Shown here: positions 24,934 to 32,184 of the stretch, in pieces | How positions within the stretch are numbered: position 1 is the stretch's first letter | Layout: the number at the start of each line of letters is the position of its first letter | Assembly: GCA_029862975.1 (NCBI GenBank) | Contig: JAOTWP010000013.1 | Span: forward strand, 1 to 51,139 | Length of the DNA: 51,139 nucleotides | Direction of reading: 5' to 3' | Source: Acidobacteriota bacterium | GTDB lineage: Bacteria > Acidobacteriota > Thermoanaerobaculia > Multivoradales > JAHEKO01 | Translations under genes and position numbers: made by a program | Notes under the pieces: generated by a model | Told to the model about the DNA's origin: nothing | Databases searched by the model: none | What the model saw: the letters and a program-made list of their open reading frames with translations, nothing else

Positions 24934-24961
24934 TCACCCGGTGAAATACTTACCTGGTGAA
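24933..24961 (+). promoter_or_regulatory. Tandem MarR-type operator
   Basis: A perfect 13-base palindrome TTCACC-C-GGTGAA (24933-24945) overlaps the last base of the -10 element. A second, imperfect copy, TTACC-T-GGTGAA (24950-24961), is centred 16 bp downstream. Two sites about one and a half helical turns apart across the transcription start would let a bound MarR dimer pair block initiation. I infer autoregulation by the MarR protein encoded 30 bases later. Confidence 0.7.
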
Positions 24962-24991
24962 TAATATTCTCGCCAGGCAACGATCCGAGCC

Positions 24992-25624
24992 ATGGCTGCG
25001 AAGAAGAGAAACGGCATCGCGGCGGCGACGAACGGTCGCAAGGGGGGCAACCGGACGGGGGCGGACGGGCTGGTGCGCTACGCCCACATCTTCGCCTCGG
25101 CCGTGAAGGAGAGCCTCGAGGTCGACCTGCTACGCGAGACCGGCGGGTCGTTGACGCCGCCGCAGTTCCACCTGCTGCGGCTCATTGCGCTCAACGGGCG
25201 GCACCAGATCGGCGAGGTGGCGGATTTCCTCGGGGTCACGCCGCCGGCCGCGACCAAGGCGATCGACAAGCTCGAGGGCCTCGGGCTGGTGCGGCGGGAG
25301 CCGAGCACCAAGGATCGGCGCGCGACGCTGCTCGCGGTCACCAAGCCGGCGCTGGCGCTGGTCGCGCGCTACGAGGAGCTCGAGCGGACGCGGCTCGGGG
25401 CGGTGCTCGCGGCCTTCAGCGCCGAGGAGATCTCCCAGTTCTCGGGGCTGCTCGAGCGGTTCGCGCTGCGCCTCGTCGCCCAGAGCGAGGACGACGGCGG
25501 ACTGTGCCTGCGCTGCTCGGCCTACTTCGACGATCGCTGCCCGGTGCACGACCTCACCGCTAACTGTCCTTACCAGCGGATGGTGTCGGGGAAGGGCCGC
25601 GACCGGGCTGCGGTCGAGGCCTGA
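24992..25624 (+). CDS. MarR-family regulator with a C-terminal Cys/His cluster
   Basis: A 210-residue repressor-type protein. A basic N-terminal tail (1-25) precedes the MarR winged helix (about 28-165; GEVADFLGVTPPAATKAIDKLEGLGLV, then the wing REPSTKDRRATLL). After it comes an unusual tail with Cys172, Cys175, Cys183, His186 and Cys192 (CLRC, RCPVH, NCPY). The spacing could bind zinc or an Fe-S cluster and so sense redox, oxygen or metal. It has its own near-consensus promoter with a double operator and precedes an iron-sulfur-rich operon, which it probably controls. Confidence 0.87.
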   Translation: MAAKKRNGIAAATNGRKGGNRTGADGLVRYAHIFASAVKESLEVDLLRETGGSLTPPQFHLLRLIALNGRHQIGEVADFLGVTPPAATKAIDKLEGLGLVRREPSTKDRRATLLAVTKPALALVARYEELERTRLGAVLAAFSAEEISQFSGLLERFALRLVAQSEDDGGLCLRCSAYFDDRCPVHDLTANCPYQRMVSGKGRDRAAVEA

Positions 25625-25675
25625 CGAAACGGAACGAGGAACCGGTAGACGGACGAAGCAGACGACGGAGGCTCC

Positions 25676-25975
25676 ATGCAGTACTGGCGAACCCCTCTCG
25701 ACGCGGCGCGGATGACCGGCGCGCACGGCGACGTGGTCATCATCGCCGACCGCTGCAAGGGGTGCGGCTTCTGCGTCGAGTACTGTCCCCTCGACGTGCT
25801 GGTGATGTCGCGGGAGTTCAACCGCAAGGGCTACCACCCGCCCGCGGTGGTCAAGAGCGGAGGGTGCGTCAACTGCAACCTCTGCGAGATGATCTGCCCC
25901 GAGTTCGCGATCTTCAGCGTCGCGCGGCCACCGGAGGCCGAGCTGCAGCGGGCGGCGGCGGAGGGCGGACCATGA
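25676..25975 (+). CDS. korD: 2[4Fe-4S] ferredoxin-type delta subunit of 2-oxoacid:ferredoxin oxidoreductase
   Basis: A 99-residue ferredoxin-like subunit with two complete cluster motifs: Cys27, 30, 33 and 37 (CKGCGFCVEYCP), and Cys64, 67, 70 and 74 (CVNCNLCEMICP). It should pass electrons from the thiamine-diphosphate site of KorAB to ferredoxin or to the Hdr module. GGAGG lies 6 bases before ATG 25676. It overlaps korA by 4 bases (ATGA). Confidence 0.9.
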   Translation: MQYWRTPLDAARMTGAHGDVVIIADRCKGCGFCVEYCPLDVLVMSREFNRKGYHPPAVVKSGGCVNCNLCEMICPEFAIFSVARPPEAELQRAAAEGGP

Positions 25976-27138
25976 AAGCCGATCCGGCGGGCGTCCTGAC
26001 CGGCGCCCACTACCTCGATGGCGACTTCGCCTGCGGCGAGGGGGCGATGGCCGCCGGCTGCCGGTTCGTGGCCGGATACCCCATCACCCCCTCGACCGAG
26101 GTGGTCGAGCGCATCGCCCGCCGCTTCCCCCTGATGGGCGGCACGTTCATCCAGATGGAGGACGAGCTGGCGTCGATGGCGGCGGTGGTCGGCGCCTCGT
26201 GGACGGGCAGCAAGGCGATGACCGTCACGAGCGGGCCGGGGTTCAGCCTGATGATGGAGAACATCGGCCTGGCGGCGATGATGGAGACGCCCTGCGTCGT
26301 CGTCGACGTGCAGCGCGGCGGTCCCTCGACGGGGCTGCCGACGATGGTCGGGCAGGGCGACGTGATGCAGGCCCGCTGGGGCTCCCACGGCGACTACGAG
26401 GTGATCGCGCTGACCCCGCAGTCGCCGCAGGAGGCCTTCGATCTCACGATCGACGCCTTCAACCTCGCCGAGCGCTACCGGGTGCCGGTGATGTTCCTGA
26501 TGGACGAGTGCGTGGGGCACATGACGGAGCGGGTCGTGATCCCCGAGCCGGGCGCGATCGAGGTCGTGCCGCGGGCGCTGACCGCCAAGCCGCCCGCGGA
26601 GTTCGAGCCCTACCGGATCGACGGCGGGACGATCCCGGAGTTCGCCCGCGCCGGCGACGGCTATCGCTTCCACACGACGGGCCTCACCCACGACGAGCGC
26701 GGCTACCCGGTGATGTCGGCCGGCTGCCAGGAGTCGTGCGTGCGCCGCCTGCTCGACAAGATCCAGGGCGACGCCGACCGGATCGTGCGCTTCGAGGAGG
26801 AGGGAACCGACGACGCCGACGTGGTGGTGGTCGCCTACGGCATCACCGCCCGCGTGGCGCGGCTGGCCATCGAGCAGGCCCGCCGGCAGGGGGTCAAGGT
26901 CGGGTTCCTGCGGCTGATCGTGCTGTGGCCGTTCCCGGAGAAGCGGATCCGCGAGCTCGCCGGATCGGTCGGCGCCTTCGTCGTGCCGGAGATCAACTAC
27001 GGCCAGATCGTGCTCGAGGTGGAGCGCTGCGCCGGCGGCCGCTGCGACGTCGTCTCCGTGACCCACGGCGGCGGCGCGGTGCACGATCCGGCGAAGATCA
27101 CCGGCGAGATCCTCGCCGCCGGGGCGGTGGCGGCATGA
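25972..27138 (+). CDS. korA: 2-oxoacid (2-oxoglutarate):ferredoxin oxidoreductase, alpha subunit
   Basis: A 388-residue alpha subunit. It carries YPITPSTEVVERIARRFP, then TVTSGPGFSLMMENIGLAAM and the hallmark DVQRGGPSTGLPTMVGQGD followed by ARWGSHGDYEVIAL, all typical of the KorA branch. The enzyme reversibly oxidises 2-oxoglutarate (or a related 2-oxoacid) with CoA to an acyl-CoA and CO2, reducing ferredoxin. The motifs favour 2-oxoglutarate over pyruvate, but substrate choice is inference. It starts at ATG 25972 inside the korD stop and overlaps korB the same way. Confidence 0.9.
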   Translation: MKADPAGVLTGAHYLDGDFACGEGAMAAGCRFVAGYPITPSTEVVERIARRFPLMGGTFIQMEDELASMAAVVGASWTGSKAMTVTSGPGFSLMMENIGLAAMMETPCVVVDVQRGGPSTGLPTMVGQGDVMQARWGSHGDYEVIALTPQSPQEAFDLTIDAFNLAERYRVPVMFLMDECVGHMTERVVIPEPGAIEVVPRALTAKPPAEFEPYRIDGGTIPEFARAGDGYRFHTTGLTHDERGYPVMSAGCQESCVRRLLDKIQGDADRIVRFEEEGTDDADVVVVAYGITARVARLAIEQARRQGVKVGFLRLIVLWPFPEKRIRELAGSVGAFVVPEINYGQIVLEVERCAGGRCDVVSVTHGGGAVHDPAKITGEILAAGAVAA

Positions 27139-28043
27139 GCGTGGCGAAGGTGGGAACCCGCACCGACTTCCCGGCCGAGCCGCCGGAGCACCCGACGGCC
27201 CCCTACCTGAGGATGGAGCGCATCCCCCACGTCTGGTGCCCGGGGTGCGGCATCGGCACCGTCGTGCAGTGCTACGCCACCGCCCTCGGGCGCTCCGGCG
27301 TCGATCTCGACAAGGCGTCGGTGGTCTCCGGCATCGGCTGCTCGGGACGGGCGGCGGGCTATCTGAAGCTCGACGGCTTCCACACCACCCACGGCCGCGC
27401 CATTCCGTTCGCCACGGGTCTCAAGCTCGGCCGGCCGGAGCTCCAGGTGACGGTCTTCTCCGGCGACGGCGATCTCACGGGCATCGGCGGCAACCACTTC
27501 ATCCACGCCGCCCGCCGCAACATGGACCTGCTCGTGATCCTCATCAACAACTTCATCTACGGCATGACCGGCGGCCAGAACGCGCCGACGACGCCGCTTT
27601 CGGCCAGGTCGTCGACGATGCCGTTCGGCAACTTCGAGCCGCCCTTCAACGTGCCCCACCTGGCGGCGTCGAGCGGCGCGGCCTACGTGGCGCGCTGGAC
27701 CTGCCTGCACATCCGCCGCCTGACCTGGACGCTCGAGGAGGCGATCCAGCGCCGCGGCTTCCGCCTCGTCGAGGTCATCGCGCCGTGCCCGACCCTCTAT
27801 TCGCGGCTCAACAAGCTCGGCACCGGCCTCGACGGGATGAGCTTCTACCACGACAACGCCGTCATCCGGCACGGCGCCGACACCCGGGAGCTCGCCATCG
27901 ACTTCCAGAAGGGGATCGTCTGCGGCAAGTTCGTCGACGAGGAGAAGCCGACCTTCAGCGAGCTGATGGACGAGCACTACGGCAGGGTGCTCGGCGAGAA
28001 GTACGTGCCGATGCCGGCTTCGGGAGGGTGGCAGCATGGATAG
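27135..28043 (+). CDS. korB: 2-oxoacid:ferredoxin oxidoreductase, beta (thiamine-diphosphate) subunit
   Basis: A 302-residue catalytic subunit. The thiamine-diphosphate and Mg2+ site is visible in FSGDGDLTGIGGNHFIHAARRN and the following LLVILINNFIYGMTGGQ. The N-terminal WCPGCGIGTVVQ is the usual beta-subunit motif. It pairs with KorA and hands electrons to the ferredoxin-like KorD. The gene starts at ATG 27135 within the korA stop and overlaps korC by 8 bases. Confidence 0.92.
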   Translation: MSVAKVGTRTDFPAEPPEHPTAPYLRMERIPHVWCPGCGIGTVVQCYATALGRSGVDLDKASVVSGIGCSGRAAGYLKLDGFHTTHGRAIPFATGLKLGRPELQVTVFSGDGDLTGIGGNHFIHAARRNMDLLVILINNFIYGMTGGQNAPTTPLSARSSTMPFGNFEPPFNVPHLAASSGAAYVARWTCLHIRRLTWTLEEAIQRRGFRLVEVIAPCPTLYSRLNKLGTGLDGMSFYHDNAVIRHGADTRELAIDFQKGIVCGKFVDEEKPTFSELMDEHYGRVLGEKYVPMPASGGWQHG

Positions 28044-28635
28044 CGGCGAGCGCGTCGAGGTCCGCCTCACCGGGTTCGGCGGCCAGGGGGTGGTGCTGGC
28101 CGGGCACATCATCGGGCGCGCCTGCGCCATCCATGCCGGCAAGAACGCCACCCTGATCCAGAGCTTCGGCCCCGAGGCCCGCGGCTCCGCCTGCAGCGCC
28201 ACGCTGGCGATCTCCGACGGTCCGGTTCTCTACCCCTACATCACCCGCCCCGACGTCCTCGTGGCGATGTCGTCGGAGGGGTTCGAGAAGTACCGCGACG
28301 AGCTCGCCCCCGAAGGGATCCTCGTCTACGAGCAGGACCTCGTGCATCCGACCGTCCGCGAGGGGCAGCGCGCCTTCGGCGTGCCGTCGACCCGTATCGC
28401 CGAGTCGCTGGGGCGGGCCATCGTCCAGAACCTCGTCATGGTCGGCTTCTTCGGAGCGGTCACCGGCCTCGTGCCCGTCGAGGCGCTGCGGCAGGCCGTC
28501 GAGCACTCGGTGCCGGCGGGCACGGAGAAGCTCAACCTGGCGGCCTTCGAGAAGGGCTTCGAGTACCTCGGCGGCGCCGTCGACCAGCCGGTGCCGGAGG
28601 TCCTCCTACCGTCGCTCGGGGGGGCCCCGGCATGA
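28036..28635 (+). CDS. korC: 2-oxoacid:ferredoxin oxidoreductase, gamma subunit
   Basis: A 199-residue gamma subunit. It has the family start VEVRLTGFGGQGVVLAGHII, followed by SFGPEARGSACSATLAISDGP and VLVAMSSEGFEKY, all standard for CoA-proximal gamma domains. In the usual complex it completes the alpha-beta-gamma-delta heterotetramer. It is embedded in the overlapping operon between korB and the GltD-like gene, overlapping the latter by 4 bases (ATGA). Confidence 0.92.
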   Translation: MDSGERVEVRLTGFGGQGVVLAGHIIGRACAIHAGKNATLIQSFGPEARGSACSATLAISDGPVLYPYITRPDVLVAMSSEGFEKYRDELAPEGILVYEQDLVHPTVREGQRAFGVPSTRIAESLGRAIVQNLVMVGFFGAVTGLVPVEALRQAVEHSVPAGTEKLNLAAFEKGFEYLGGAVDQPVPEVLLPSLGGAPA

Positions 28636-31010
28636 GCGCCACTGCGGGGTCGCAGGCGCGCGCCACGCTGACCGTGCCCGGCCTCGCGGCCGGCCCCTTC
28701 CCGTTGCGGGAGGTGCCGCCGTCGCCTTGCACCCTGGCCTGTCCGGCCGGCATCAACGTCAAGTCCTACGTCTCGCTCGTCGCCGAGGGCCGCTTCGCCG
28801 AGGCGCTCGAGGTGGTGCGGGAGCGCTGCCCCCTGCCGGGGATCTGCGGCCGCGTCTGCCACCACCCGTGCGAGGACGCCTGCGAGCGGCGGCCGGCCGG
28901 CGGGCCGATCGCCATCCGTGCGCTGAAGCGCTTCGTCGCCGATCTCGAGCTCGAGCTGCCGCCGCCGGAGGCGCCGGACGTGGCGCCCCGGCCCGAGCGG
29001 GTGGCGATCGTCGGCTCGGGACCGGCCGGCCTCGCCGCCGCCTGGGATCTGGCGCGCGCGGGGTTCCCGGTGACGGTGCTCGAGGCCGCGGCCCAGCCCG
29101 GCGGCATGCTGCGCTACGGCATCGCCGACTACCGGCTGCCGGTCGAGGTCCTCGACTACGAGATCGACGTCGTGCGCCGCGCCGGCGTCGAGATCCGCAC
29201 GGGCTACCGGGTCGGCGTCGACGGCGGTCTCGGGGAGCTGCTCGCCGAGGGCTACGCGGCGGCGCTCCTGGCGGTGGGCGCCCAACGGGGCCGCGGGCTG
29301 GGCGTGCCCGGCGAAGAGGACTGCCCGGAGGTCGAGGACGCCCTGGCGTTTCTGCGCCGCGTCAACGAGGGCGACCGCACGCCGCTCGCCGGCCGGGTCG
29401 TGGTGATCGGCGGCGGCTCGACGGCGATCGAGGCCGCGCGCTCGGCCCTGCGGCTCGCGGCCAAGGAGGTGGAGATCGTCTACCGCCGCCGGCGCGAGGA
29501 GATGCCGGCCGACGAGGAAGAGATCGAGACGGCGATCGCCGAGGGGGTCGCCTTCCGTTTCCTGGCGGCCCCGGCCCGCATCGTGAGCGAGGGCGGCCGG
29601 CTGGCCGGCGTCGAGTGCCTGCGCATGGAGCTCGGCGAGCCCGACGCGAGCGGCCGCCGCCGGCCCGTGCCGATCCCCGGCAGCGAGCTCTTCGTGGCCG
29701 CCGACCACGTGTTCGCGGCCGTCGGCCAGGAGGCCGACTTCGGGTTCCTGCCCGCGGAGCTCGCGCCGCGGCTGGCCGCGGGCGGCCGGCTGGCGACCGA
29801 TCCCCAGAGCACGATGACCCCGCTGCGGGGCGTCTTCGCGGCGGGCGACGTGGTGACCGGCCCGGCGACCGTGATCGAGGCCATCGCCGCCGGCCACCGG
29901 GCGGCCGAGGCGATCCGCGCCTTCCTCGACGGGGAAGAGCCCGGTGCCGCGCGGCCGGCCGCGCCGCCGCCCCGGGAGCTCGAGATCCCGTCGCCGCCGC
30001 CCGCCTGGGCGCAGCGCCGGCACGCCGCGACCGCGCCGATCGCGGCGGGCCGCGAGTTCGACGAGGTGGAGCGCGCCTTCTCGGCCGCCGAGGCGATCGC
30101 CGAGGCGCGGCGCTGCCTGCGCTGCGGGCCGTGCAGCGAGTGCCGGATCTGCGCCGCCTCGTGCGGGCGCCGGCACCTCACGATCCACGCCGGCGGCGCC
30201 GGCGCGGGCTCGCGCGGCTGGCTGCTGCGCGCCCCGGAGCGCTTCGTCGCGAGCCTCGAGGCGGCGGGCGCGGGGGGCGCCTGCCTGCACCGCGAGCTGG
30301 CGGACGAGCTCTTTGGCGACGCCGAGGCCGGCGACCAGGCCGTGGCGCTCCTGCCGACGCGGGTCGCCATCGACGAGGACTTCTGCCGCGGCTGCGCCAA
30401 GTGCATCGAGGTCTGCGCCTTCGATGCTCTGAGCCTCGTCGACCCGGAGGCGGAGGAGACCACGGTGCGGCTCGCGCCGGCCCGTTGCCGCGGCTGCAAT
30501 CTGTGCACCGCCGTGTGCCCCACCCACGCCCTCGTGCCCACGGTCGTGGCGCCCGAGTGGTGGGGGGTCCGCATCGAGGACCTCTACCCGCCGCTCGCCG
30601 CGGCGGCGCCCGGTGAGCCGCGCTTCGTGGTCCTCGCCTGCCAGCGCCGTGCCGGCGCGGTGGGCGCCTCGCTGGCCGCCGCTGGCGTCGCGGCGGAGCT
30701 CGTGCCGGTGCGCTGCTGCGGCCAGGTCGACGCCGGCATGCTGCTCGAGGTCTACCGCCACGGCGCCGGGGCCGTCCTGGTGGCGGGCTGCCCGGGGGAC
30801 GCCTGCCGCTACGGCGCCGGCGCCGATCTCGCGGCGCGGCAGGTCGAGCGTGCCCGCGTGCTGCTGCGCAACCTCGGCGGCGACGCCGGCCGGATCACGG
30901 CCGACTGGTCGCCGGATCCCGAGGGCTCGCTGGCGAACTCGGGATGGCCGCATCTCGCAGTCCTGGCGCGCGGCCTCGGCGCGAGGCAGGAAGGCGTGAG
31001 CGATGCCTGA
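28632..31010 (+). CDS. GltD-like NAD(P)H:ferredoxin oxidoreductase fused to ferredoxin and MvhD domains
   Basis: A 792-residue flavoprotein. An N-terminal Cys-rich domain (CTLACPAGI, CPLPGICGRVCHHPCEDAC, about 33-85) is like the Fe-S domain of glutamate synthase small subunit. FAD binding is at IVGSGPAGLAAAWDLARAG (about 126-144) and NAD(P)H binding at VVIGGGSTAIEAARSAL. A double 4Fe-4S domain (CRGCAKCIEVC, CRGCNLCTAVCP, about 585-640) follows. The last about 120 residues are an MvhD-like domain (VLACQRRAGAVGASLAAAG, VRCCGQVDAGMLLEV). MvhD normally links a hydrogenase to Hdr, so this protein probably joins NAD(P)H to the HdrABC core. It overlaps the next gene by 8 bases. Confidence 0.87.
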   Translation: MSATAGSQARATLTVPGLAAGPFPLREVPPSPCTLACPAGINVKSYVSLVAEGRFAEALEVVRERCPLPGICGRVCHHPCEDACERRPAGGPIAIRALKRFVADLELELPPPEAPDVAPRPERVAIVGSGPAGLAAAWDLARAGFPVTVLEAAAQPGGMLRYGIADYRLPVEVLDYEIDVVRRAGVEIRTGYRVGVDGGLGELLAEGYAAALLAVGAQRGRGLGVPGEEDCPEVEDALAFLRRVNEGDRTPLAGRVVVIGGGSTAIEAARSALRLAAKEVEIVYRRRREEMPADEEEIETAIAEGVAFRFLAAPARIVSEGGRLAGVECLRMELGEPDASGRRRPVPIPGSELFVAADHVFAAVGQEADFGFLPAELAPRLAAGGRLATDPQSTMTPLRGVFAAGDVVTGPATVIEAIAAGHRAAEAIRAFLDGEEPGAARPAAPPPRELEIPSPPPAWAQRRHAATAPIAAGREFDEVERAFSAAEAIAEARRCLRCGPCSECRICAASCGRRHLTIHAGGAGAGSRGWLLRAPERFVASLEAAGAGGACLHRELADELFGDAEAGDQAVALLPTRVAIDEDFCRGCAKCIEVCAFDALSLVDPEAEETTVRLAPARCRGCNLCTAVCPTHALVPTVVAPEWWGVRIEDLYPPLAAAAPGEPRFVVLACQRRAGAVGASLAAAGVAAELVPVRCCGQVDAGMLLEVYRHGAGAVLVAGCPGDACRYGAGADLAARQVERARVLLRNLGGDAGRITADWSPDPEGSLANSGWPHLAVLARGLGARQEGVSDA

Positions 31011-32184
31011 GCTCGCGAGCCTGCGCAAGCGGACCCAAGCCGCCCTCTGCCTGGCGTGCGGCAAGTGCAGCACGATGTGCCCCCTTTCCCCTTCCGGCTG
31101 GTTCTCGGCCGCGCGCCTCGCCGCCATCCGCGAGCCGGAGACGGAGATCGCGGGCCAGACCCGCTCGCTCGACGCCTGCCTGACCTGCGGCGCCTGCGAG
31201 CAGCGCTGCCCGGAAGGGGTCCGCTTCGTCGAGTTCGTGCGCGGCGTGCGGGCGCTGGCGCCGCCGGTCGGCCGCCGGGCCTGCCCGCACGGCGAGATGC
31301 TGCAGGCGGCGGCCCGCCTGATGGCGGGCCCCACGGCGCCGACCCGCGATCTCGGCTGGATCGGCGACGAGCTCGAGATCGCCGAGACGGGAGAGGTGGC
31401 GCTCTTCGTCGGCTGCCTGCCGTTTTTCGACCTGCTGTTCACGGACGAGCTCGGGATCGCGACCGTCGACATCGCCCGCGCCGCCATCCGGCTGCTCAAC
31501 GGGCTCGGCATCCGGCCCGTCGTGCTGGCCGAGGAGCGCTGCTGCGGCCACGACCTCTTGTGGAACGGCGAGCCGGAGGCCTTCCAGGCGCTGGCCGCGG
31601 CCAACGCCGCTGCCTTCGAGGCACGCGGCGTCAAGAAGGTGCTCACGACATGCGCCGAGTGCTGCAGCACCTGGCGCCGCGACTATCGCGAGGCCGCCCC
31701 CGGCTACCGCCCCGAGGTCGAGCATCTGGCGGAGTTCCTGGCGGCGCGCCTGGCGGCCGGTGAGCTGGCGGCGCGCGACGGCGCGGCACCGTCCACCACG
31801 TTCCAGGATCCGTGCCGGTTGGGGCGTCATCTCGGGGTCACGGAGGCGCCGCGCAGCGTGCTCGCGGCGCTCGCCGGCGGTGCGGCGCCGCTCGAGATGG
31901 AGCGCTCGGGCCGCGACGCCGACTGCTGCGGGACGTCGGGCTTCATCCACTGCGACGCCAACTCGCGCCGCTTGCAGTCCGAGCGCCTCGCGGCCGCCGC
32001 CGCGACCGGCGCCGAGACCCTGGTCACCGCCTGCCCCAAGTGCCTGATCCACTTCCAATGCGCGCAATGCGAAGACCGGCGCCGTCAGCGCGCCGGCAAC
32101 GGCATCGCGGTCGAGGACCTGACCGTCCTCGCCGCCCGGATGCTGGTGCCGGCGTCGACGGCGCGGCCAACAGGAGACGCCTGA
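31003..32184 (+). CDS. hdrCB: Heterodisulfide-reductase-like HdrC-HdrB fusion
   Basis: A 393-residue fusion of HdrC and HdrB parts. The HdrC part has two 4Fe-4S motifs: Cys16, 19, 22 and 26 (CLACGKCSTMCP), and Cys59, 62, 65 and 69 (CLTCGACEQRCP). The HdrB part has two CCG domains (about 125-240 and 260-375), with ERCCGHDLLWNGE, TTCAECCSTW, DADCCGTSGFIH and TACPKCLIHFQC. In methanogens HdrB carries the noncubane clusters that cleave CoM-S-S-CoB; bacteria lack those thiols, so the disulfide or other acceptor is unknown. It overlaps hdrA by one base (TGATG). Confidence 0.88.
   Translation: MPELASLRKRTQAALCLACGKCSTMCPLSPSGWFSAARLAAIREPETEIAGQTRSLDACLTCGACEQRCPEGVRFVEFVRGVRALAPPVGRRACPHGEMLQAAARLMAGPTAPTRDLGWIGDELEIAETGEVALFVGCLPFFDLLFTDELGIATVDIARAAIRLLNGLGIRPVVLAEERCCGHDLLWNGEPEAFQALAAANAAAFEARGVKKVLTTCAECCSTWRRDYREAAPGYRPEVEHLAEFLAARLAAGELAARDGAAPSTTFQDPCRLGRHLGVTEAPRSVLAALAGGAAPLEMERSGRDADCCGTSGFIHCDANSRRLQSERLAAAAATGAETLVTACPKCLIHFQCAQCEDRRRQRAGNGIAVEDLTVLAARMLVPASTARPTGDA

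Noticed and set aside
28326-31670. A minus-strand open frame of about 1114 codons opposite korC, the GltD gene and hdrCB
   Set aside because: It is a shadow produced by high GC. The plus strand carries recognisable enzymes with overlapping starts, and the antisense translation has no family motif.
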